In this document: positions 18,678 through 26,466 of the stretch, piece by piece | How the letters are laid out: each line of letters begins with the position of its first letter | Numbering within the stretch: the stretch's first letter is position 1 | Assembly: GCA_963846505.1 (NCBI GenBank) | Contig: CAWJWD010000001.1 | Span: 62,001 to 126,000, forward strand | Length of the DNA stretch: 64,000 nucleotides | Direction: 5' to 3' | Source: JACVRW01 sp963846505 | Lineage (GTDB): Bacteria > Actinomycetota > Thermoleophilia > Solirubrobacterales > Thermoleophilaceae | Notes under the pieces: generated by a model | What the model saw: the letters and a program-made list of their open reading frames with translations, nothing else | What the model was told of the DNA's origin: nothing | The model's database searches: none | Program-made: the position numbers and the translations under genes

Positions 18678-21039
18678 CCCGTGCCGTTCTGCTGGCGCTG
18701 CGGAACACCAGCGCGAAGACGGCGGGAGCGAGCACCAGCTGCAGCCCGACGAGCACCAGCGCCACGTCCACGAGCGCAGCGCCGACCAGCGTCAGCAGGA
18801 CCAACTCGACCACGGCCGCGAGGCCCAGCATCAACACGAACGCCGAGCGGCCCAGCGCGAGCAGGTACTGAACGCCGAGATAGCAGCAGGCCAGCAGCGA
18901 CATCGCCAGCGCCAGCAACGGCAGCGCGCCGGCCGCGTCGGTCAAGTCCTCGCCGAAGACCGCGGCGAGGATCGGCTCCGCCGCGACCGTGTACACGAGC
19001 ACCATCGGCACCGCCACCATCGCCACCAGGGCGAGCGTGCGCCACAGCACCGGTCGCGCATCGCGTCCCAGCCGCGTGCGTCGGACCGCCTCCGGAAGGA
19101 GGTAGAGCCCCAGCCCGATCGCGACCCAGATCACGGCCTTGGCTGCGACCGACGCCGCCGCGTACGAGCTCGCCGCGGACGAGGACGCCTCGCGCTTGAC
19201 GTAGACGATGTCGATGTTCTGGAGTGCGGCGATCAGCGCGAAGGCGAGGATCGGCACCCAGGCCCGGCCCAACAGCGCACGGGAGCTCAACGGTGCACGG
19301 CGCACCTGCCAGGGTCCGACTGCATGGACCAGGGGCGGCGTCAGCGCGACCGCCATCACGGCGATCGCCGCACTCAGTCCTAGGAAGCCGCCGGTGACGC
19401 CGAGGCCTGCCGCATACAGCAGGACGCCGAGCAGCAGGCGACCTCCTGCCTCCCCCACGATCGAGAGCCCGACTGCGCGGTAGTGGCCGAGCCCCTGCAG
19501 CGTTCCCCGCTGGACGCACAGCGCCAGCCAGAGCGCGCCGGTCGGCAGCATCGCCGCCGCGCCCCACTCCTGCGACACGCCGACCAGCGACGCCAGCGGC
19601 TCGCGCAGGATCACGCCGACCGCCACCGCCGCCACGAAGGCCACCAGCAGCCGCTCGATCCAGCGCCACACCCCCTCGGCCGGATTCTCGAGCCCCTGCG
19701 CCGCCGCGGCGCTGACCTCGCGCGCCACCGCAGCCTGCAGCGCCGAGCCGGGCACGACGAGGATCGTGAAGGCGGCCAGCAGCGCCCCGAGCGAGCCGTA
19801 GCCGTCCTCCCCGAGCAGTCGTGCGAAGACGACGGTGAAGATCAGGGCGATGAAGTTGTTGGCCATCAGGGCGGCGGCGAGACCCGCGGCGCGCCCGGTG
19901 TCGGAGGCCGCGATGCGCGAGCGCAGCGGCGCCACCGGCTCGGCGACCTCGGTCACGGCGCGCAGGTCCTCGAGGGTGCCCTGCGCGGTGCGATCCCAGC
20001 TGAACGTCTGCGCTCGCTCGCGTGCTGCGCGGCCCATCTGCTCGCGCAACTCGTGGTCGTCGAGCAGTCGCCGCGTGTGCTCGACGAGCTGCTGCGGCGT
20101 CTCGGCGACGAAGCCCGTGCGGCCGTGCTCGATCGACTCCGGCAGGCCCCCGATCGCCTTCGCCACGCTCGGCGTCCCGCTCGCCGCGGCCTCCATCACC
20201 GTCAGGCACCAGCCTTCGACCGACGACGCGGTGACGTGCACCCACGAGCGGCGCAACAGCTCGCGCTTGCGCTGCTCGGACACGTGGCCGTGCAACCGCA
20301 CGCGGTCGCCGAGCCCGCGTGCCGCGATCTCCGCCTCGATCGCCGAACGGTGGTCGCCATCACCGGCGATCTCCAGCATCGCTGCGGGTGCGGCTTCGAG
20401 CACGTCGAGCAGTTGCTCGATGTGCTTGTAGCGCTTGACGCGGCCAAGGTAGAGCAGCGTCGGTTCGGCTGTCCGTTCGTCGTCGGGCTGGAAGGCGGCG
20501 GTCTCGACGCCGTTGCGGTGCACGGTGATCAGCTCGCGCGGGATGCCGTGAGCGGCGATCTCGCCCGCCGAGGCGTTCGAGACGGTGAGGAAGCGGGTGT
20601 CGCCGTAGAGCAGCTTCAGCGGCGCCGTCTCGAGCAGCAGCGCCGCGAGCCGGCCCTTGCGACCCATCTCTTCGACGTAGTGCTCGCGATGGACGTGATG
20701 CACGAGCGCGAGCCGTGGAGTCCGGACCCACAGCGGCGTCAGGAACGTGATGCCGTTGATCACCTCGAGCACCACGTCGACCTCCGGCAGCCGCCCCCGG
20801 ATCCCGCGCCAGATCACGCGCGGAAAGACGGTCGAGCGACCGCCGACGCGGTGGATGGTCAGCGCGCCCAGGCGCTCGACCGGCGCGGCCCCGGGATACG
20901 AGCAGGCGACGACGTCGACCCGATGGCCCCACGCGATCCAGCGCGACACCTGTCCGTAGAGGTTCGTGCCCGTGCCACCGCCCTGCGGATGCGTCCAGTC
21001 GCGATCCGAGAGCACGAGAATGCGCAGGGCCCCCTCCAC
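18664..21039 (-). CDS. GT4 glycosyltransferase fused to a Wzx-type flippase
   Basis: 791 aa, GTG start at 21039. Residues 1 to about 375 are a GT-B, family 4 glycosyltransferase: ILVLSDRDWTHPQGGGTGTN, LLYLGRVKRYKHIEQLL, and the C-terminal donor motif VHVTASSVEGWCLTVMEAAA. After a short linker (near ASDTGRAAGL) come some 12 hydrophobic segments of a polysaccharide-export/MVF flippase, beginning ALMANNFIALIFTVVFARLL and including QNIDIVYVKR. Both activities normally come from separate genes of the same cluster; fusion would couple a sugar addition to flipping of the lipid-linked unit. No stop, frame change or internal start breaks the join. Confidence 0.85.
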   Translation of the reverse strand: MEGALRILVLSDRDWTHPQGGGTGTNLYGQVSRWIAWGHRVDVVACSYPGAAPVERLGALTIHRVGGRSTVFPRVIWRGIRGRLPEVDVVLEVINGITFLTPLWVRTPRLALVHHVHREHYVEEMGRKGRLAALLLETAPLKLLYGDTRFLTVSNASAGEIAAHGIPRELITVHRNGVETAAFQPDDERTAEPTLLYLGRVKRYKHIEQLLDVLEAAPAAMLEIAGDGDHRSAIEAEIAARGLGDRVRLHGHVSEQRKRELLRRSWVHVTASSVEGWCLTVMEAAASGTPSVAKAIGGLPESIEHGRTGFVAETPQQLVEHTRRLLDDHELREQMGRAARERAQTFSWDRTAQGTLEDLRAVTEVAEPVAPLRSRIAASDTGRAAGLAAALMANNFIALIFTVVFARLLGEDGYGSLGALLAAFTILVVPGSALQAAVAREVSAAAAQGLENPAEGVWRWIERLLVAFVAAVAVGVILREPLASLVGVSQEWGAAAMLPTGALWLALCVQRGTLQGLGHYRAVGLSIVGEAGGRLLLGVLLYAAGLGVTGGFLGLSAAIAVMAVALTPPLVHAVGPWQVRRAPLSSRALLGRAWVPILAFALIAALQNIDIVYVKREASSSAASSYAAASVAAKAVIWVAIGLGLYLLPEAVRRTRLGRDARPVLWRTLALVAMVAVPMVLVYTVAAEPILAAVFGEDLTDAAGALPLLALAMSLLACCYLGVQYLLALGRSAFVLMLGLAAVVELVLLTLVGAALVDVALVLVGLQLVLAPAVFALVFRSASRTARGVVA

Positions 21040-21050
21040 CGAGTGTGAGA

Positions 21051-22706
21051 CTACCGCGCGGCAGGGAGCGCTTCGGGCGCGGCGGGCTCGTCTTCAGCCA
21101 GTGCGACGAGCAAGCCGGCGAGCAGCACGGCGATCAACGTCACGGCCGGCATCTCCCAGTCCCAGTCGAGCCCGGCGTGCAGCGCCCAGGCGACGAGAGC
21201 GGCGACCGGCCCTGCCGCGAGCGCACGATGGTGCCAGAGTGCCCGAGCGGCCGCCAGCCCGACGCCGGCGAACAGCAGGGCGAGCGCGGCGAGGCCCACC
21301 AGGCCCAGCTCGGCGAGGGTCTCGACGTAGAGGGAGTGTGCGTCCGAGGCGGGCGCCGCGGTGTCGGGCTGCTCGCGCCACCACTCGACCTTGAAGCCGC
21401 CGGCGCCGATGCCGGCCAGCGGATGGTCGGCGAAGGCGCCCAGGGCGACGTCCCAGTAGTCGTAGCGCTGGCTCTCGACCGAGCTCAGCCGCTGCGCACT
21501 CGCCCCGTCGGCCGGCGCGCGGGCCACGCGTTCCCCACCGAGGCCGCTGACGCCCGCGAGCGCCAGCGCGACGACCGCGATCAGCACCACGACGATCGCG
21601 AACGCGGATGGGCGCGCGCGTACGACGCGCGCTGCGCCCCGTCGTCGCTTCGCGACGGCTCGGCCCGCCGCAGCTGCCAGCACCGCGACTACCAGGAGGA
21701 CCGCCAGCGCGATCGCCCCCTGCGTCTCGCCCGAGCCGGTGTGCGGATCGGTCACCTCTCCGAAGAACGCGACCGACAGCGCCCCGCCGACCGCCGCGAC
21801 TACCGAGACCGCGAGCGAGCGGATCGCGACGGCCGGCAGCAGCGCCACCAGCGCGATCAGCCCGACGACCGCGACGGCGATCGCTCCACGGGAGAACGTG
21901 AGGTAGAGCCCGGCGCCGAGCGGCGCGCAGGCGGCAGCAGCCAGCGCGCGACCCCAGACCGGTCCAGCCGGCGGGGCGCTTGCCACGTCCTGCTCGACCG
22001 CCTCCACGCGACGGCCGACGTCGACCCACGCACCGTGCGAGTCGAGGTCGGCGGATCGGTCGCGCGTGCGGTCGCAGGCCAAGCGTGCGCACAGCACCAG
22101 ACCGAGCGCCGCCACCGCTCCCACCGCGTTCCAGTAGGTCAGCGGCTGATCGAGCCGACCGAGCGCCTGCCGGCTTGCCTCCTCGTGCACGATGCCCGGC
22201 AGCAGCCGCCCGGCGAGGCCGTATCCGATCACGACGACGGTGCCGGCGGCGAGCCCGGGCTCCACCAGTCGCGTGGCTCGCGGGCCGCGAAACAGCGCCG
22301 CGGCCGCAGCGAAGGCGCCGAGGTACAGCACGGCGCGCTGGCCGTCGTCGAAGGCGCGCCCGCCGAGCGGCGCCCAGGCGATCGAGGCGAGCGTCCAGGC
22401 ACTGAGCAGCGCGAGACCCGCAAGCGCAAGGCGACCTCCGCCCCGGCGTGGGATCACGGGCGCTCCCGCCAGCGCGGCAGCCGCCAACAGCAGCCAGATC
22501 AGTAGCCCCGCCCACAACCGTGGTTGGTCGAAGAAGCCGCCGCTGAGGAACGCCAGGGCCGTCGGCGCGCTGAGGAGCGCGGCGGCCGCCATCAGGCGCA
22601 GGGACAGCAGCTCGCGCCTTGGTGCTGCGACCGCGCTCTCCATCCGGCGCCACACGCTAGCTGGCACGGGCTCGAGCCAGCGGTCACGCGCTCCCTCGCG
22701 CCCCAC
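21051..22706 (-). CDS. O-antigen ligase/polymerase-like membrane protein
   Basis: 551 aa if the GTG at 22706 is used; an ATG giving MESAVAAPRREL 21 codons later is also possible. About 12 membrane segments, with the family landmark LTYWNAVGAVAALGLVL and a large outer loop ending in AGIGAGGFKVEWW and DAHSLYVETLAELGLVG, as in Wzy_C (WaaL) O-antigen ligases and related polymerases. Role: joining or polymerising lipid-linked glycan outside the membrane. Twelve bases before the GT4-flippase gene, which fits one assembly line: sugar transfer, flipping, ligation. Confidence 0.83.
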   Translation of the reverse strand: MGREGARDRWLEPVPASVWRRMESAVAAPRRELLSLRLMAAAALLSAPTALAFLSGGFFDQPRLWAGLLIWLLLAAAALAGAPVIPRRGGGRLALAGLALLSAWTLASIAWAPLGGRAFDDGQRAVLYLGAFAAAAALFRGPRATRLVEPGLAAGTVVVIGYGLAGRLLPGIVHEEASRQALGRLDQPLTYWNAVGAVAALGLVLCARLACDRTRDRSADLDSHGAWVDVGRRVEAVEQDVASAPPAGPVWGRALAAAACAPLGAGLYLTFSRGAIAVAVVGLIALVALLPAVAIRSLAVSVVAAVGGALSVAFFGEVTDPHTGSGETQGAIALAVLLVVAVLAAAAGRAVAKRRRGAARVVRARPSAFAIVVVLIAVVALALAGVSGLGGERVARAPADGASAQRLSSVESQRYDYWDVALGAFADHPLAGIGAGGFKVEWWREQPDTAAPASDAHSLYVETLAELGLVGLAALALLFAGVGLAAARALWHHRALAAGPVAALVAWALHAGLDWDWEMPAVTLIAVLLAGLLVALAEDEPAAPEALPAAR

Positions 22707-22886
22707 GCCGCGACGAGACGCTAGCTAGGAACGAAATCCACTCCTTGCTCTTTTTCTACTAAACGTGTCTCAGAGCTCAAGCTGGCACTGCGTCCCGCTC
22801 CTCCGGATAAGTCAAGTGCTGTATACTCCTACACAGGAGTGTTTTCGGAGCGTGGCCTAGGTCTAGCCTCGGCCGAGGGAGAGTAG

Positions 22887-25196
22887 ATGCAGCTTTCACG
22901 CGGGCGCCACGCGGTGGTTCTGTCGGTCCTGAGAGCGCCAACCGCCGCACTGCAGGCAAGGAGATACGTAGCAGCGGTCGCGGTCGCCGTGGCCGTCGGA
23001 GCCCTCGCGACGCCTGCACTTGCTGTTCCTGGCCACGTACTCGGCGGATCCTTTGGCACGCCGGGCTCCCTTCCCGGAGAGTTCTCGACGCCCGTTGGAA
23101 TCGCTGTCTCGCCAGCCTCCCATGACGTGTTGGTCGCCGATGAGGGGAACGGGCGCGTCCAGCGCTTCGCGGTCGACGGAAGCTTCATCTCCAGCTTCGA
23201 CGGCAGCACGACGCCGAATGGCTCGATGAGTCCTTGCGCCATCGCAATCGACCCAGTCTCGGGAGACATCTACGTTGCCGACGAGTTCAGCCCGGTGGTG
23301 CAGAAGTTCAGCGCCGCCGGAGTTCATCTCTCGCAGATCCCGATCGACGCGATAGCCAACGACATAGCGGTCGATCCGACGAACGGCGACCTCTACGTGG
23401 CGAGTTCCGCGCTTGGCGCGGGCGTCAGCGTCTTCGACGCAACCGGCACGCTTCGATTCGTGATCACGGGAGCGGGCACGGAGGGACAAATCTCCGAGGC
23501 GGGTGCAGTTACGGTCGATGCCACCGGCACCGTCTACGTCGCTGAGGGATCCTTTCCCGGCTCTGCGGTAATCAGGCGGTTCACCACGGCTGGCGCGTAC
23601 GTTTCCACGGTATCCACCGAGGGGCTCGCTCCACGAGCCTTGTCGGGTGATTCTCTAGGAGGCCTCTTCGTATTCGAAACGCCGTCGAGCCCTCAGATCA
23701 CTCATCTCGACGCTGCCGATACCCGTCTGTTCGTGTTCGGAGCAGGCGCCATCGGCTTCCACACGACCTCCGGCTGGCCCTCCAGCCCGCATCTGGCAGT
23801 CGATCAAGACTCTGGGCGGGTGTATGTGGCAGATCAGTCGGCAAACAAGATCGTCTATTTCGATGAGGTCACTCTCCCTGACGTAACCACGGGCCCGGCC
23901 TCCAACGAGACCACCGACGGAGCGACGATCTCGGGTCTCATCGACCCGCTCGGCATCGCCACTTCCTATCGCTTCGACTACGGCCTGACCCAGGAGTATG
24001 GCGCTTCGACGCCGGAGGCCAGCGCGGGAGACGGGACGGGGCCCGTCCCCGTCGATGCCGTCCTCGGGAGCCTTCAACCGAACCAGACCTATCACTTCCG
24101 CCTCATCGGCACCAACGCATCTGGCGCCAGCGCTGGGGGGGACCGCGCGTTGACGACTGACACGGCTCCGCCCGCCGTGGATGCGACGCCTCCCACCGCC
24201 TCGAACGTCCGGGCCGCCAACGCGCGTCTCACCTCGACGGTGAATCCCAACAACCTTCCGACCTCCTATCACTTCGCATACGGCACGAGCGAAGCGGCCC
24301 TCGATTCGTCGACGGCGGCCGAGCCGGCCGGTAGTGGCTTTGGAGACGTACAGGTCTCCCAGCTCGTCACTGGCTTGGAACCTGCGACTACCTATTTCTT
24401 CCGTGTCGTGGCCGACAACGGGACCGGCGGACCGATCGCCGGCTCGAGCGGAACGTTCACCACCGCCCCTGCCCGGCCTGCGGTTACCCTCCAACCAGTT
24501 TCCGGGGTGACCGGAAATTCGGTGACGCTCCACGCGACCGTCGATGCCAACGGACTCTCGGGAACGTATCGATTCAGCATTGCAGGAGTGAACAGCGCCT
24601 ACTCGAGCGTGACGCCGGAGACCGCCCTCAACCCAGGGGACGGCGCGCAAGCCATTTCCGCGACCGTCTCCGATCTTCGAGCCGACAGTCGCTTCAGCGT
24701 TCGTGCGATCGCGACGACGACTGCCGGCGCGACCCAGAGCGACGCGCTGGAGTTCAAGACCCTTCCGGCCAGCTTCGTCATTCCCCCCCCGCCAGCTGCA
24801 GACCTATTCCCCTATGGCTGCGCATCCCCGCGTCTGACCGGATATCGCGGCAAGGCAGTTCCCGGCAGGACCATCACCGTCCTAGGTACGGACCTCGGCC
24901 GCTCGGGCGTTCTCAACTTCGGCTCCGCCGTCGCCGACACGTCGCGCTGGACGTCGGCGGCAATTCGGGTCGTCGTGCCAAAGGGCATACGGGGTCGCGT
25001 GCAATTGCGTGCCGACTGCGCCACGCTCAGCAACTCGCTGACCGTCCGCGTTGTGAAGCCCAAGCCAAGGGCATGCAAGCGAGGACAGTCTCGAAAGATC
25101 GTCAAGCGCGGCGGGAAGCGGGTGTCGCGCTGCGTGAAGCTCCCTCGCCGCGGAAAGGCTCGCGCAAAGCGTTCGAGCACCGCAGCCCGAGGCTGA
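22887..25196 (+). CDS. Secreted NHL-propeller and FN3-domain protein with basic Cys tail
   Basis: 769 aa. N-terminal signal segment (hydrophobic AAVAVAVAVGALATPALA). NHL repeats fill roughly residues 50-330 (ISSFDGS, DIYVADEFSPVVQKFSAAG, GRVYVADQSANKIVYFD). Three FN3-like modules follow (TISGLIDPLGIATSYRFDYG; TSTVNPNNLPTSYHFAYG; TLHATVDANGLSGTYRFS), each followed by a TYxFR-type strand, and an IPT/TIG-like part (GRTITVLGTDLGRSGVLNFG). The end is strongly basic with two cysteines (CKRGQSRKIV to SRCVKL), as in C1 and C2. It has the front half of C3 and C4 without the PD40 half. Upstream, ACTCCT-ACAC-AGGAGT (22825-22840) is an inverted repeat next to a TATACT box. Confidence 0.85.
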   Translation: MQLSRGRHAVVLSVLRAPTAALQARRYVAAVAVAVAVGALATPALAVPGHVLGGSFGTPGSLPGEFSTPVGIAVSPASHDVLVADEGNGRVQRFAVDGSFISSFDGSTTPNGSMSPCAIAIDPVSGDIYVADEFSPVVQKFSAAGVHLSQIPIDAIANDIAVDPTNGDLYVASSALGAGVSVFDATGTLRFVITGAGTEGQISEAGAVTVDATGTVYVAEGSFPGSAVIRRFTTAGAYVSTVSTEGLAPRALSGDSLGGLFVFETPSSPQITHLDAADTRLFVFGAGAIGFHTTSGWPSSPHLAVDQDSGRVYVADQSANKIVYFDEVTLPDVTTGPASNETTDGATISGLIDPLGIATSYRFDYGLTQEYGASTPEASAGDGTGPVPVDAVLGSLQPNQTYHFRLIGTNASGASAGGDRALTTDTAPPAVDATPPTASNVRAANARLTSTVNPNNLPTSYHFAYGTSEAALDSSTAAEPAGSGFGDVQVSQLVTGLEPATTYFFRVVADNGTGGPIAGSSGTFTTAPARPAVTLQPVSGVTGNSVTLHATVDANGLSGTYRFSIAGVNSAYSSVTPETALNPGDGAQAISATVSDLRADSRFSVRAIATTTAGATQSDALEFKTLPASFVIPPPPAADLFPYGCASPRLTGYRGKAVPGRTITVLGTDLGRSGVLNFGSAVADTSRWTSAAIRVVVPKGIRGRVQLRADCATLSNSLTVRVVKPKPRACKRGQSRKIVKRGGKRVSRCVKLPRRGKARAKRSSTAARG

Positions 25197-25245
25197 GCGC
25201 AGCTGCTGCACTACCTCCCGCTGTTTCAGCGATGTCCGCCCCGGG

Positions 25246-25270
25246 GCCTCGGCGAGTTCATCGCCGAGGC
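25246..25270 (+). terminator. Terminator after the NHL/FN3 gene
   Basis: GCCTCGGCGA, loop GTTCA, TCGCCGAGGC: perfect 10 bp stem about 50 bp past the stop. Confidence 0.65.
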
Positions 25271-25290
25271 GGAACTACGGGAGCCAGAGC

Positions 25291-25312
25291 GGGCCCGGCG
25301 TGCGCCGGGCCC
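25291..25312 (-). terminator. Terminator after A2
   Basis: GGGCCCGGCG and its complement CGCCGGGCCC, separated by TG, 17 bp past the A2 stop. It has the GC-rich form of the other family A terminators. Confidence 0.6.
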
Positions 25313-25329
25313 GGACCTTGGGTTTGGAG

Positions 25330-25917
25330 CTATGAGATGGTCAGTCTCTGCGAAATGGTGTATCTGGCTCTGTATTCGGGTCTGACTCTTTCCGTCCCGC
25401 AGAGGATATCTCTGGTGTCGGCGTGGATTCTGGTCGGAGGGCCTTGGAGGAGGACTCCCCCGCCTCTTAGGGTCTGGGCTCCTGAGACTGTGCAGGTGAC
25501 TCTCTGGACGGGACAGTTGATGTTGTATGTGAAGCCTGCATCCAGTACGACATCGACGGAGGCCGAGGTGCCCGCGACTGAGCCGGTTGATCTCAATGTG
25601 ACGATTGTGGGTCTTCCTCCACCTGTGGTGACCTCACATGAGACACCAAACTGGGTGGTGCATGTGGTTCTACCGTCTCTGGCAGAGAAGTGGAGCTCGC
25701 CTGAGGCGCTTCTGCCATCCGCCGCGATGGCGCCGGTGAAAGTGCTGAGCGCGCATCTGATCGCGACGCCGGCAATGGCGAATTGTGAGTCGGTCGAGCT
25801 TGCGTTGACGGCGCTCGCGACGGGTGTGATGGTCCCAGTTGCCGGGGAAGCGGCTACCGCCAGAGCGACGATCAGCAGCCCAGTCACGAGCAGAAAACCA
25901 CCAGATATCCGTTTCAT
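25330..25917 (-). CDS. Small six-cysteine secreted protein A2 (family A)
   Basis: 195 aa, ATG at 25917 after GAGAGGA. Signal peptide MKRISGGFLLVTGLLIVALA to SPATG, mature start TITPVASAVNASSTDSQ. Six cysteines in the family positions (IRC, TTC, VSC, INC, VTC, ILC) and the end RYTISQRLTIS. Nearest relative is A3 at 33386. Mature-part arginines are AGA, apart from a few other codons. Monocistronic and convergent with the NHL/FN3 gene; it shares the long leader of the family. Confidence 0.85.
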   Translation of the reverse strand: MKRISGGFLLVTGLLIVALAVAASPATGTITPVASAVNASSTDSQFAIAGVAIRCALSTFTGAIAADGRSASGELHFSARDGRTTCTTQFGVSCEVTTGGGRPTIVTLRSTGSVAGTSASVDVVLDAGFTYNINCPVQRVTCTVSGAQTLRGGGVLLQGPPTRIHADTRDILCGTERVRPEYRARYTISQRLTIS

Positions 25918-26111
25918 AACGTCCTCTCAGTTGTGCATCAGGCAGAGTAGAGATACATGTCGTTCTGATCGGGCGCGAATCGCACAGGTGCGCACGGAAT
26001 CGGTCGACACGCCAGGGGCAACGCGGGCTGAAAGCGCGAAGGGCACCTCCCTCAGGCCCGTGAGGGCATCGATGGTGAGAGGGGTCGGATGATCAGCATC
26101 TCAGAAGATTA
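25918..26111 (-). promoter_or_regulatory. Leader and probable promoter of A2
   Basis: Going upstream from the A2 start, the leader has TGTATCTCTACT near 25955, also found before A3, and GAGGGAGGTGCCC near 26050, which corresponds to GAGAGGAGGCGCCC before A3 and A4. A TAATCT box (26111-26106) could be the -10, with no good -35 box. The rest of the gene-free stretch to 26466 shows only the B2 terminator and nothing else I recognise. Confidence 0.4.
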
Positions 26112-26414
26112 GCAAATGATCGGGATGAATTAATCTAATCAGAGATTTCTATGTCAGATGATGGCCCGACCCCACCCCATCCCCAACGCAGTGGGGGGCA
26201 CCGGACGTCCGGGGTCTGGTGGACCCCGAAGCCGGGGCTTCTGCCGCGCCAGCCATGCGGCGTAGTCTTCCCTCGCACTAGCCAGTAGTTAAGCTGGCGG
26301 CGCCGTGGTTCATTCCTCGCGCCGCCACTCAAATGCTCACGGTGCCTCACGTCGGAGCAAGCCCTCGGCCCGCCCCCTGGCTACTCGTCCAAAGCGGTGC
26401 CCCATCGATGCATG

Positions 26415-26445
26415 CCCCGGTCTAAGCGGGGAACTTCGACCGGGG
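26415..26445 (-). terminator. Probable terminator of the C2-B2 operon
   Basis: CCCCGGTC and its complement GACCGGGG, 15 nt apart, 22 bp beyond the B2 stop. The loop is long, so this is a moderate call. Confidence 0.45.
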
Positions 26446-26466
26446 TGGGGGTGCGAACCGAGGGCG

